From the NCBI GenBank assembly GCA_964573885.1, contig CAZNLL010000033.1, forward strand, positions 1-28,964: a stretch of 28,964 nucleotides of DNA, read 5' to 3'. Each line of letters opens with the position of its first letter. Within the stretch, counting starts at the first letter, position 1. The position numbers and the translations under genes are program-made. The notes beneath the pieces are model-generated. The model saw nothing but the letters and a program-made list of their open reading frames with translations, made no database searches and was not told the origin of the DNA. Origin of the DNA: CAZNLL01 sp964573885. GTDB lineage: Bacteria; Desulfobacterota; DSM-4660; Desulfatiglandales; Desulfatiglandaceae. Positions 6,635 to 14,385 of the stretch are shown piece by piece.

Positions 6635-7954
6635 ATGAGCCTGAACCTCAAACCGGTTTTCGTGCTGAGCCGCGAAACAGGCGCTTTTCTGGAGCCCAGT
6701 GGTCGTCTGGAGGTCGTCAACGACGGAAAGACCCTTCAAGCCAGGATCCAGGTCCTCCTGGAGGAACTCAAAGAGGCATTGGGTCCTCGGCTGACCCTGC
6801 TCCAGGAGTTGGTGGTCGGTGAACCCGCCGGTTTTGAGCCCCTCTTCCGTGACCAGGACGGAATCGATGTCCTCCTGGTCTATTTCCTGGGGGTCACCCC
6901 CATTGAAGCCCTTCTGCGATGGAAAAAGCCCATCATCGCCTTTGGCGGAGTGCATACCCCCATGATGCCCCTTTATGCAATAGGCGAAGAACGGCACCTG
7001 AGAAAGGATCTCTTCCTGGTCCTGGATTATGCCCACATGGGGAGGATCCTGAGGATCCTGGAGGTCAAGAAAGGCCTTGAACAAACCCGCATCGTCCTTT
7101 TCGGGCAGCCTCCCCCCTGGCACCTTCGCTGGTACGGCTTCCCTGATTTGGAGGCATTAAGAAGAAGGCTGGGAGTGACCTTCACTCCGGTGGAACTCAG
7201 GGAATTATTAGAGGTCCTGGATTCCATTGAGCAGGATAAGGCGGCATCCCTGGCGCGACGATGGACCGAAGAGGCCGATGAAGTGGTGGAGCCATCTTTA
7301 GGGGACCTCCAGGAAACGGCCGCCATTTACCTGGCCATGGAGGGGATCCTTGAAAGAAAGGGGGCTGGGGCCATGACCATTAATTGCCTTGAAATGACCC
7401 AGTCTCGCAAGTTCTCAGGACAGTTGTCGAATCCTTGTCTGGCCATGACAAAATTTGAAGACCAGGGCATATCCTGCGGCTGTGAAATGGACATACCGGC
7501 CTTGCTCACCAAGATTCTCCTGGGCGGCCTGAGCCGAAAGCCCACATTTATGGGCAACATCGTCCGAGCTGATCCCGGGACCAACCACATCAAATTGAGC
7601 CACTGCATCCTTCCCACCCGCATGCCCGGCTTTGACCGGGAACCCCTTGCCTGCCGTCTCCGGGATTTTCACGGCCGCAAGGGGGTCACCGCCTCCGTCC
7701 CTGTGCCGGGCGGCACGACGGTCACCCTGGCCCGGTTCCACCGCAACCTGGAAAGGGTCGCGGCCCTCACCGGTGAAGTGGTCACCTATGAAGACACGGC
7801 CTCCTGCCGGAATACGGTGACCATCCGGGTCCCCGGGGTGGAAGAATTTATTGCAAAGGCCGAGGGGAACCACCATATCATGGCATTCGGGGACTACTCC
7901 AGAGATCTGGAGGTCCTGTGTGGGATTCTGGGATGTGAGTGTACATTGATGTGA
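6635..7954 (+). CDS. L-fucose/L-arabinose isomerase-like family protein
   Basis: A 439-residue cytosolic protein of the L-fucose isomerase-like superfamily, whose members interconvert aldoses and ketoses using a divalent metal. The N-terminal half resembles the sugar-binding Rossmann-like domains (VLLVYFLGVTP, IIAFGGVHTP). The C-terminal half has the typical signature: NCLEM (251-255), KFEDQGISCGCEMD (273-286) with candidate metal ligands Glu275, Glu284 and Asp286, then NIVRADPGTNHIKLSHC, and a late GNHHIMAFGDY (411-421) whose histidines match the C-terminal ligand region. The ATG at 6635 is preferred because AAGGAGG lies 5 bases upstream; the frame extends further without a ribosome-binding site. 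No sugar kinase, aldolase or transporter is adjacent, so the substrate cannot be guessed from context. Confidence 0.75.
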   Translation: MSLNLKPVFVLSRETGAFLEPSGRLEVVNDGKTLQARIQVLLEELKEALGPRLTLLQELVVGEPAGFEPLFRDQDGIDVLLVYFLGVTPIEALLRWKKPIIAFGGVHTPMMPLYAIGEERHLRKDLFLVLDYAHMGRILRILEVKKGLEQTRIVLFGQPPPWHLRWYGFPDLEALRRRLGVTFTPVELRELLEVLDSIEQDKAASLARRWTEEADEVVEPSLGDLQETAAIYLAMEGILERKGAGAMTINCLEMTQSRKFSGQLSNPCLAMTKFEDQGISCGCEMDIPALLTKILLGGLSRKPTFMGNIVRADPGTNHIKLSHCILPTRMPGFDREPLACRLRDFHGRKGVTASVPVPGGTTVTLARFHRNLERVAALTGEVVTYEDTASCRNTVTIRVPGVEEFIAKAEGNHHIMAFGDYSRDLEVLCGILGCECTLM

Positions 7955-7966
7955 TCCAGGGAATTC

Positions 7967-7998
7967 AAAAAAATGGGGGATCCTTGTGGACCCCCCAA
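7967..7998 (-). terminator. Intrinsic terminator of the nitroreductase gene
   Basis: Arms 7974-7983 and 7988-7997 pair (one A-C mismatch) around the loop TTGT. An A-run (7967-7973) gives a U-run after the hairpin for transcripts on the minus strand, so this is a good terminator for the gene ending at 8025. It may also stop the convergent isomerase transcript. Confidence 0.7.
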
Positions 7999-8024
7999 AA
8001 GCCCAAGGTCAATGTCCCTGTGAT

Positions 8025-8564
8025 CTAGAATTTGTCCTCATGCCTGAAGTCGCCGATCTCCCGCCTCTTAGGGGCCTCAGGCGACTTGGCCGGGTAGCCT
8101 ACGGGGATAAGGGTCACCAGCTCATAGCCCTCGGGGACACCCAGGATCTCAGCGGCCTTTTTGTGGTCCAAAAGCCCCACGATCACCGTACCCAGCCCCA
8201 GGTCATAGGCGGTCAAGCATAGGTTTTGGGTGGCGATACCCAGGTCATACATAAACCAATCCCCGAACTTGGTTGTCACCTTGCCATCATAGTATCCTGA
8301 ACTGTTGAGCTTTCCGCACAGGGCCAGGACCACCGGGGCCTGGACCATGCCCTTGGTGGCGGGATTCTTTATAAGCGTCTCAGAGAGTTTTTCTTTGAGC
8401 CCCGGGTCCTTTACCACGATCACCTCCCAACACTGGGTATTGGTCCATGAAGGGGCCCAGCGCACGGATTCAAGGATCTGATTGAGCTGCTCCTCTGAGA
8501 TTGGCTTGTCCTCGTATTTTCGAATACTCCTTCTTCCCTTAATAGCATCCATCAACTCGCCCAT
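8025..8564 (-). CDS. Nitroreductase family protein
   Basis: A 179-residue FMN-dependent oxidoreductase of the nitroreductase fold. The N-terminal phosphate-binding signature is clear (RRSIRKYEDKPI, then WAPSWTNTQCWEVIVV). The central NLCLTAYDLGLGTVIVG and the late ILGVPEGYELVTLIPVGYP are also typical. The length matches small single-domain members, which act as dimers on nitroaromatics, quinones or flavins. There is no ferredoxin domain. The ATG has GGGAGG about 8 bases upstream. The gene has its own candidate promoter and a terminator, so it is probably monocistronic. The physiological substrate is unknown. Confidence 0.9.
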   Translation of the reverse strand: MGELMDAIKGRRSIRKYEDKPISEEQLNQILESVRWAPSWTNTQCWEVIVVKDPGLKEKLSETLIKNPATKGMVQAPVVLALCGKLNSSGYYDGKVTTKFGDWFMYDLGIATQNLCLTAYDLGLGTVIVGLLDHKKAAEILGVPEGYELVTLIPVGYPAKSPEAPKRREIGDFRHEDKF

Positions 8565-8618
8565 GCTTATGCCTCCCTTTCATAAAATAGTGGCAATTCA
8601 TTGTCCTCTTATTTTGGG

Positions 8619-8645
8619 CATATAGGAGCACGCCTTTTCTGTCAA
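8619..8645 (-). promoter_or_regulatory. Candidate sigma-70 promoter of the nitroreductase gene
   Basis: The minus strand carries a perfect TTGACA (8640-8645). The -10 is ambiguous: TATATG at 8619-8624 with a 15-bp spacer, or TATGCC two bases further on with 17. Either places the start some 40-50 bp before the ATG at 8564. Confidence 0.5.
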
Positions 8646-8748
8646 CCCCTAAAGCAAGAGGCCGGGGGATCGCTAAAGGCCCAACCATACAAAATGGGTA
8701 ACATTTTTGAAATAAGCCCGCTTCCAACTACTCTCGAAAACTATAAGG

Positions 8749-9387
8749 CTAAGGGTAGCTATTCCTGCAAATCAGAATCTTTGATCGACCCGTAGGGGTC
8801 CTGACCCTGGTCACATGCGCAAAATAACGCCCCAGAAGGGCCTGCTCATGCTTCAGGATCTGGAGGGCCCGCCCCGGACCCATAGAGAGGAGGCGAAGGT
8901 AAAAAAGCATCCTGACAAGGGGGTTCTCCGGCACGTCGTGCTCCAACATGAGAAAGGCCCCGCCCCCCTTGAGGACCCTGCGAATCTCATTAAGACAATG
9001 GTCCTGAGCCTCTCCCTTGATTTCATAAAAGGCATGGGCACAGGTGACGGCCTCAAAGGATCCGCTCTTAAAGGGGAGCCGGCTCACATCGGCCTGGACC
9101 AGGCAGACCCGGGATAATCTCGAGGTCTTGCCTTGGGCCACCCTGAGCATGCCCCTTGAAAAATCCGCACCCACCACCAGGCCCCCCTTTCCCACCTTGG
9201 TTTTCAGGTGTGTGAGGAGCGCCGCCGTTCCGGTGCAGATGTCCAGGAGCCTGTCTCCCTCCCCCGTCCCTGTCTGCTCGGAGAGGTAGCCGCGCAGCCG
9301 TCCCTGCCGGTCAGAGGAGTGGAGCGCCACAAACTGATCATAAACACTGGAAAACCAATCATAGTATTTGCGGCGCAATCGTCTCAT
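8749..9387 (-). CDS. Class I SAM-dependent methyltransferase, UbiE-like
   Basis: A 212-residue cytosolic methyltransferase. Motif I is LLDICTGTA (47-55), slightly unlike the usual GxGxG. The acidic ribose-binding residue is Asp75 in VVGADFSRGM, Asp100 follows in VQADVSRLPF, and motif IV-VI regions SFEAVTCAHAFYEI and EIRRVLKGGGAFLMLEHD follow. The fold class matches UbiE/MenG-like and general methyltransferase-11 proteins, but the substrate cannot be read from the sequence. It starts 38 bp after the stop of the molybdenum-hydroxylase large subunit on the same strand, so it is probably the last gene of that operon. No signal peptide or membrane segment is evident. Confidence 0.8.
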   Translation of the reverse strand: MRRLRRKYYDWFSSVYDQFVALHSSDRQGRLRGYLSEQTGTGEGDRLLDICTGTAALLTHLKTKVGKGGLVVGADFSRGMLRVAQGKTSRLSRVCLVQADVSRLPFKSGSFEAVTCAHAFYEIKGEAQDHCLNEIRRVLKGGGAFLMLEHDVPENPLVRMLFYLRLLSMGPGRALQILKHEQALLGRYFAHVTRVRTPTGRSKILICRNSYP

Positions 9388-9425
9388 GGATGAAAGCCTT
9401 TTTCCTGGGGGCCTGTGCCGCCCGG

Positions 9426-11792
9426 TTACTTTGTTATATCCTCTTTGTCTGTCTCTTGAAGGGCCATAAAGACCCGTTCAGGGGTCAGGGGAAGCTCGTG
9501 GAACCGTACCCCCGTGGCGTCGTATACGGCGTTGAGGATGGCCGGGATCGTGGGCATGATCGCCCCCTCTCCCACCTCCTTTGCCCCGAAGGGTCCGTTC
9601 GGCTCCTGGCTTTCCACGATCAAGGCCTTCACCCTGGGCATGTCCAAGGCCGTGGGGATCTTGTATTCCCCCAGATTGGCATTGAGAATCCTCCCCTTTT
9701 CATCAAACTTGACCTCCTCGAAAAGGGCCTCCCCCAGGCCCATGGACAGGGAGCCCTCGATCTGGCCCTCTACGGAGGTCAAATTGATGGCAAAACCGCA
9801 ATCATGGGCGCCGGTCATCCTGTCCACCGTGACCTTGCCCGTCTCCTTATCCACGGTCACCTCCACCACCTGAGCGGAGGGACCATAGGCGGGCGAAGTC
9901 CCCACGGTGGCCCCCTTGAATTGGCCCCCCAATTGCCCAGGTTTGTATTTGCCCGTACCGACCATAGACCCCTTTTCCAGGTAGGCGATTCGTGCGGCCT
10001 CCTTGAAGGTGAGAGGCGCCTTTTCATTGGGATTATCGGTAAATCCCCTGTGCTCTTTGATATATTGGTTCCTGAGGGCGCTAAAATCAGGAGGGTCCCC
10101 CCGGAAAACGACAAGGCCCCTTTTGACATCCATATTCTCCACCGCCACCCCCAACTTGTTCCCCACCACCTCCAGGACCTGCCGCTTCAAGTCCTCGGCC
10201 GCCTCCTTTGTGGCATGGCCCGTCATCAGGGTCTGGCGACTGGAGTACGCCCCCAGGTCCACACTGAGATCCGTATCCCCCGAGGTGACACGCACCTGAT
10301 CCAGAGGGACGCCCAAGGCCTCGGCCGCGATCATGGCCATGGTGGTATCTGAACCCTGGCCGATCTCCGCGGATCCGGTCAACACATTCACTGTTCCCCC
10401 GTCCTCGCTCAGCTTGATGACCACCGTGGAGTGCGCGGTGTCGGAGCGGTAGATGGGATATCCCGCACCGGAGACAAAAAAGCCCGTGGCCATGCCGATC
10501 CCCTTCCCCTGGGGCATCTTCCCTTTTTTCTCCTTCCAGCGCGAGCCCTCTACAACCGCTTCAATACATTCGCGCATGCCAAAGCTGCTCATGTTAAAAC
10601 CGTTACAGGTCACATCCCCCGCCCTCATGGCGTTTTTAAGCCTGAACTCAACGGGGTCCATGCCCAGCTCTTCGGAAATGATATCCAGCTGTTGCTCCCA
10701 GGCCGCCCTGGCCGCCACCCCCCCATGGCCGCGCTGGGCCCCACAGGCGGGCTTGTTGGTGTAAACCCGCCACCCATCATATTTCATGCTGGGCAACCGG
10801 TAAGGGGCGGACAGGAGGGAGCCCGCATAATAGACGGTGGCAATGCCGAAGCTTGCATAGGCCCCCCCCTCCAGATAACACGCATTCTTGAGGGCCATGA
10901 GGGTTCCGTCCCTTTTGACCCCCGTGGTCAGGATATGCTTGAACTGGTGGCGGGCCCTGGAGAAGAGAAAGACCTGTTCCCGGGTGTAGTTCATCTTGAC
11001 CGGTCTTCCCGTTTTCCTGGAAAGCAGGCAGGCGGCCAGTTCCATGGGATTTGCGGCCGCCTTGGGACCAAACCCCCCGCCCACATAAGGCTTCACCACC
11101 CGTACCTTGCCCACGGGCATACCCAGGACCATGGCCACCGTCCTCATCACATAGTGGGGGACCTGGGTCGAGGTATAAAGGGTCAGGAAACCGTTTAGAT
11201 CATAGTGGGCGATGCACCCGTTGGGCTCAAGAAAGGCCGCATCCTGGCGTTTGTTGAGAAAGGTGTCTGAACGGATGAGGTCACACTCCATCAGGGCCGC
11301 CTCCACATCACCAAACTCCTGGTGGACCTCGGCACACACATTGCGCGGATACCTTTCGTGCAGTTGGGGCGCTCCTTCCGTCATGGCTTCCTCTACAGTG
11401 AAGACCGCGGGGATTTCTTCATAATCCACTTGGATCAATGAGGCGGCTTCGAGGGCCGTCTCAAGGTCACCGGCGGCCACGGCCGCCACCTCATCCCCCA
11501 CGTACCTCACCCGATCCCTGCAGAAGAGGGTTTCGTCATACCGGGCCGGGCTTACGCCGTAGGGAATCTCCCCGCCGTCCTCGGCCGTGACCACCGCCCT
11601 TACTCCGGGCAGTCTGCGGGCCTTTGACGTATCCACACCTAGAATTCTGGCATGGGCCACGGGACTTTGGACCAGCGCACCATAAAGCATGCCCGGTAGG
11701 GTCATGTCGTTGATATACTGGGCCCTTCCCGATACCTTGTCCGGGGCGTCAAGCCGCGGCGCCCGCCGATTGATCACATCATATTCCGGCAT
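9426..11792 (-). CDS. Molybdenum hydroxylase large (Mo-cofactor) subunit, xanthine dehydrogenase/HcrA-like
   Basis: A 788-residue catalytic subunit of the xanthine dehydrogenase family, holding the molybdopterin cofactor. The N-terminal aldehyde-oxidase a/b hammerhead domain (about 15-125) is followed by the Mo-binding domains: GGGFGPK (238-244), CGAQRGHG near the middle, GSAEIGQGSDT, and the catalytic Glu742 in GAKEVGEG. Several stretches (PNGPFGAKE, RVYTNKPACGAQRGHG) resemble 4-hydroxybenzoyl-CoA reductase alpha subunits more than classical xanthine dehydrogenase. The FAD subunit lacks the extra 4Fe-4S insertion of that enzyme, so I leave the substrate open. The ATG at 11792 has AGGAGG 9 bases upstream. 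The frame also opens at 11813, but that start has a poorer site. It is the third gene of a FAD, 2Fe-2S, Mo operon. Confidence 0.88.
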   Translation of the reverse strand: MPEYDVINRRAPRLDAPDKVSGRAQYINDMTLPGMLYGALVQSPVAHARILGVDTSKARRLPGVRAVVTAEDGGEIPYGVSPARYDETLFCRDRVRYVGDEVAAVAAGDLETALEAASLIQVDYEEIPAVFTVEEAMTEGAPQLHERYPRNVCAEVHQEFGDVEAALMECDLIRSDTFLNKRQDAAFLEPNGCIAHYDLNGFLTLYTSTQVPHYVMRTVAMVLGMPVGKVRVVKPYVGGGFGPKAAANPMELAACLLSRKTGRPVKMNYTREQVFLFSRARHQFKHILTTGVKRDGTLMALKNACYLEGGAYASFGIATVYYAGSLLSAPYRLPSMKYDGWRVYTNKPACGAQRGHGGVAARAAWEQQLDIISEELGMDPVEFRLKNAMRAGDVTCNGFNMSSFGMRECIEAVVEGSRWKEKKGKMPQGKGIGMATGFFVSGAGYPIYRSDTAHSTVVIKLSEDGGTVNVLTGSAEIGQGSDTTMAMIAAEALGVPLDQVRVTSGDTDLSVDLGAYSSRQTLMTGHATKEAAEDLKRQVLEVVGNKLGVAVENMDVKRGLVVFRGDPPDFSALRNQYIKEHRGFTDNPNEKAPLTFKEAARIAYLEKGSMVGTGKYKPGQLGGQFKGATVGTSPAYGPSAQVVEVTVDKETGKVTVDRMTGAHDCGFAINLTSVEGQIEGSLSMGLGEALFEEVKFDEKGRILNANLGEYKIPTALDMPRVKALIVESQEPNGPFGAKEVGEGAIMPTIPAILNAVYDATGVRFHELPLTPERVFMALQETDKEDITK

Positions 11793-11834
11793 TACCGGGG
11801 TCCTCCTCTTCATCGGTTCTTTAAAAGCCCTCTC

Positions 11835-12320
11835 TTAATCCCCTTCCTTCCGGAGAGGTCGAGACTCGCTTGCCGCCTGAACGGCTTCTACGATCTTCTG
11901 GTAGCCCGTGCATCGGCAAAGGTTACCGGATAGGGCCATGCGGATCTCATTTTCTTCGGGATGGGGGTTGCGCTCCAAAAGGCTCCTGGCCGAAAGGATC
12001 ATCCCGGGGGTACAGAAACCGCACTGAACGGCCCCGTGCTCCACAAAGGCCTTTTGAAGGGGGTCCAGCCCCTCCTCCGTCTCCATGCCTTCTATGGTCA
12101 CAACATGGCGGCCCCGGGCCTGAACCGCCAGGACCAGGCAGGCATTGACGGGATTGCCGTCCAGTAAAACGGTACAGGACCCGCACTCACCCATATCACA
12201 ACACTTCTTGGTGCCTGTGAGACCCAAGTCATTTCTCAACAGGTCCAATAGGGTTTGACGGGGTTCCACCGCCACTTCACACGGCCTGTTGTTGATGGTG
12301 AGGCTGATGAGTTTCTTCAT
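11835..12320 (-). CDS. Molybdenum hydroxylase [2Fe-2S] subunit
   Basis: A 161-residue electron-transfer subunit with two [2Fe-2S] clusters. The N-terminal plant-type cluster is bound by Cys41, Cys46, Cys49 and Cys61 (DMGECGSC). The C-terminal alpha-helical cluster is bound by Cys100, Cys103, Cys135 and Cys137 (CGFCTPGM, CRCTGY). All eight ligands are present. One oddity is Cys40, where most relatives have Gly before the first ligand (KKCCD for KxGCD). It passes electrons from the Mo site to the FAD subunit. AAGGAGA lies 5 bases before the ATG. It is 18 bp downstream of the FAD-subunit gene and 42 bp upstream of the Mo-subunit gene. Confidence 0.93.
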   Translation of the reverse strand: MKKLISLTINNRPCEVAVEPRQTLLDLLRNDLGLTGTKKCCDMGECGSCTVLLDGNPVNACLVLAVQARGRHVVTIEGMETEEGLDPLQKAFVEHGAVQCGFCTPGMILSARSLLERNPHPEENEIRMALSGNLCRCTGYQKIVEAVQAASESRPLRKEGD

Positions 12321-12338
12321 GGTCTCTCCTTTTTCACC

Positions 12339-13214
12339 CTAAGGCCTTGCCCCTTCCAGGGCCTCCCTGAGGGCCCTCCTGGTCAGCACCGCCACCATGG
12401 CCCGCTTGTAGTCGGCCGAGGCCCTGAAATCATCGATGGGGGCGATGTCCTTTAGGGCAGCCTCTCCGGCACGGCTGAAAAGGGCCTCCGTAGGCCGTTC
12501 GCCCATGAGGACCTCTTCGGCCGAGTAAGCCCGCACAGGAGTCGGGGCCACCGAACCCAGCACAATTCTGGCCTTTTTCACGGCCCCATCCCGCCCGTCC
12601 ATGGCAAGGAAGGCGGCCACATTGACCAGGGAGATCTCCAGGGCCTGCCTGACCCCCAGTTTCATATACCCGGCCCCGGAACCCGGAGCCGGCTCATCAA
12701 GGACAAGGGCGGTAAGGATCTCATCCGCCCTCAGGACCGTCTGCCCGGGTCCCTGGAAGAAATCTCTTAAGGGAAGACGTCTTTCCCCATAGGCCCCTTT
12801 CAGGATGACCCTCCCCCCATAGGCCATCAGGGCCGGAGGCAGGTCCGCGGCAGGCCGGGCCGAGATCACATTGCCCCCCAGGGTGGCCAGGTTTCGGATC
12901 AAGGGGGAGCCCAGACTTTGCCCCGCCTTGGCCAGGGCAGGGAAAGATTCGGTAACGGTCTTAGATTCGGCCAGCCGGGCAGCGGTGACACAGGACCCCA
13001 TCATGAGTTTCCCCCCTGAAGGCTCCAGGGTCTTAAGCGTCTCAACCCGCGCCAAAGAGACCAGGGCCTTTGGCGAGATGAGCTTTTTCTTCATGTTCAC
13101 CAGAAGATCCGTGCCCCCTGCCAGGGGCTTTGCCTCAGGCCCTATTTCCGCCAGGATCTGGCAGGCGTCCTCTACACTCCTGGGCTCGTGAAATTCGAAT
13201 TTGGGCAACAGCAT
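12339..13214 (-). CDS. Molybdenum hydroxylase FAD-binding (medium) subunit
   Basis: A 291-residue FAD subunit of the CO-dehydrogenase-medium/XdhB family. The N-terminal FAD-binding motif is KPLAGGTDLLVNMKK, followed by the second FAD motif NLATLGGNVISARPAADLPP. The C-terminal CO_deh_flav_C region (ALEISLVNVAAFLAM, then ARIVLGSVAPTPVRA) is complete. Only two cysteines occur and they are far apart, so the additional 4Fe-4S insertion that defines 4-hydroxybenzoyl-CoA reductase beta subunits is absent. I place the start at the ATG 13214 (MLLPKFEFHEP), with AAGGGGAG upstream, since family members start here; the frame is open to 13295. It is the first gene of the operon. Confidence 0.88.
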   Translation of the reverse strand: MLLPKFEFHEPRSVEDACQILAEIGPEAKPLAGGTDLLVNMKKKLISPKALVSLARVETLKTLEPSGGKLMMGSCVTAARLAESKTVTESFPALAKAGQSLGSPLIRNLATLGGNVISARPAADLPPALMAYGGRVILKGAYGERRLPLRDFFQGPGQTVLRADEILTALVLDEPAPGSGAGYMKLGVRQALEISLVNVAAFLAMDGRDGAVKKARIVLGSVAPTPVRAYSAEEVLMGERPTEALFSRAGEAALKDIAPIDDFRASADYKRAMVAVLTRRALREALEGARP

Positions 13215-13309
13215 ATGTGCTCTCCCCTTCAGGCCTATTCTGGCCCCCCCAGGAAAAATCCACCCTTCCCTGATAAAAAAGAAATCTGGAACCACCGTGA
13301 ATTAGGTGT

Positions 13310-13339
13310 ACTATAGGGCAAAAAACCCAAAGGGGTCAA
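13310..13339 (-). promoter_or_regulatory. Sigma-70 promoter of the molybdenum hydroxylase operon
   Basis: On the minus strand TTGACC (13334-13339) and TATAGT (13310-13315), each 5 of 6 matches, are 18 bp apart. This predicts a start near 13303 and a leader of about 90 nt before the FAD-subunit ATG. The upstream side (13340-13400) holds GC-rich inverted segments, AAAGGGG/CCCCTTT and AACCCG/CGGGTT. Confidence 0.55.
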
Positions 13340-13405
13340 AAGAAAACCCGGGAGCCCAAGCAGCCCCTTTGAGCCGGCCCGCGGGTTCTTTAAAGTGACT
13401 GGAAT

Positions 13406-13423
13406 TTGTGAATTATTTCTTTT
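13406..13423. promoter_or_regulatory. Possible Rex-type redox operator (one good half-site)
   Basis: TTGTGAA (13406-13412), four bases, then TTCTTTT (13417-13423). The left half matches the Rex consensus TTGTGAA-N4-TTCACAA fully; the right half keeps only TTC and poor similarity beyond. It abuts the -35 of the nfnAB promoter, where an NADH-sensing repressor would act. The match is partial and no rex gene is in the window. Confidence 0.25.
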
Positions 13424-13450
13424 GACAGCCTACCCCAGGTATGATACATC
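13422..13450 (+). promoter_or_regulatory. Sigma-70 promoter of nfnAB
   Basis: A perfect TTGACA (13422-13427) is followed after 17 bp by TACATC (13445-13450). The -10 matches only 3 of 6, but an extended TGA precedes it (13442-13444). The predicted start is near 13457, giving a leader of about 33 nt with GCGGAGGTG before the start codon. Confidence 0.55.
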
Positions 13451-13489
13451 CTTGCCGGTGTTTTTGACTCTACATTGCGGAGGTGTATG

Positions 13490-14326
13490 ATGTTTGAGAT
13501 CTTGAAACGTCAGGAGATGGCCGATGGCACAGTCGTCCTGAATGAAATCAGCGCGCCCCAAATTGCAAAAAAGGCAAAACCCGGGCAGTTTGTCATCCTG
13601 AAGGCCAATGAAACCGGGGAACGCATCCCCCTGACCATGGCTGATACAGACCCCAAGAAAGGCACCATCACTATCATATACCAGGTTGTGGGCAAGTCTA
13701 CGGCCCTTTTCAAGTCTCTGCAGGTGGGAGAAAAATTTCAGGACGTGATAGGACCCCTTGGAAAAGCGACCCACCTTGAAAAACTGGGGACCGTGGTCTG
13801 TGTGGGAGGAGGCACAGGCGTGGCGGTGATGCACCCCATCACCCGGGGTCTCAAAGAAATCGGCAACCGGGTGATCGCCATTATCGGGGCCAGGACAAAG
13901 GACCTCCTTATCCTTGAAGACAAAATGGAGGCCGCTTCTCACGAACTGCATGTCTGCACCGATGACGGTTCATACGGCCATCACGGCTTTGTCACGGACG
14001 TGCTCAAGGAAGTGTTGGAAAAGGAAGACGTCAAACTCGTGGTGGGCATCGGCCCTGTACCCATGATGAAGTTCGTGTGCAAGATGACTGAGCAATATCA
14101 GGTCAAGACCATCGTCAGCCTCAACGCCATCATGGTGGACGGGACCGGGATGTGCGGGTGCTGCCGTGTGTCTATTGGTGGACAAACCAAGTTCGCCTGT
14201 GTGGACGGCCCTGAGTTTGACGGACACCAGGTCGATTTCGATGAACTGATGAAACGCCTTCAGGCCTACCTGGAAGAAGAGGCCGCGGCCTACGAAAAAT
14301 ATAAGGGCGAATGCCAGGCCGTGTAA
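13490..14326 (+). CDS. nfnA: NADH-dependent ferredoxin:NADP+ oxidoreductase, small subunit
   Basis: A 278-residue FAD and [2Fe-2S] subunit of the electron-bifurcating transhydrogenase, also annotated as sulfide dehydrogenase beta subunit. The FAD-binding motif RIPLTM (45-50) and the NAD-binding GGGTGVA (107-113) are clear. The unusual cluster site has Asp217, Cys222, Cys225 and Cys237 (VDGTGMCGCCR, then FAC), matching the one-Asp/three-Cys ligation known from Thermotoga NfnA. The enzyme couples NADH and reduced ferredoxin to reduction of two NADP+. Two ATGs are adjacent; the second (13490) is better spaced from GGAGGTG and gives the family's usual MFEI start. nfnB follows after 59 bp, so the pair is an operon. 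Confidence 0.92.
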   Translation: MFEILKRQEMADGTVVLNEISAPQIAKKAKPGQFVILKANETGERIPLTMADTDPKKGTITIIYQVVGKSTALFKSLQVGEKFQDVIGPLGKATHLEKLGTVVCVGGGTGVAVMHPITRGLKEIGNRVIAIIGARTKDLLILEDKMEAASHELHVCTDDGSYGHHGFVTDVLKEVLEKEDVKLVVGIGPVPMMKFVCKMTEQYQVKTIVSLNAIMVDGTGMCGCCRVSIGGQTKFACVDGPEFDGHQVDFDELMKRLQAYLEEEAAAYEKYKGECQAV

Positions 14327-14385
14327 GGACGGCGATCAGGACCTTCTAGAGATGCGGGCCAGCAACATATGTGAGGGAGGATAGA

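Noticed and set aside
9390..10352. 320-codon plus-strand ORF opposite the Mo-subunit gene
   Set aside because: It is antisense to a clear enzyme gene, and its His/Gly/Pro-rich translation is the usual shadow of GC-rich third positions.
9426..13214. Naming the operon hcrABC (4-hydroxybenzoyl-CoA reductase)
   Set aside because: The large subunit has similar phrases, but the FAD subunit lacks the cysteine insertion for the extra 4Fe-4S cluster.
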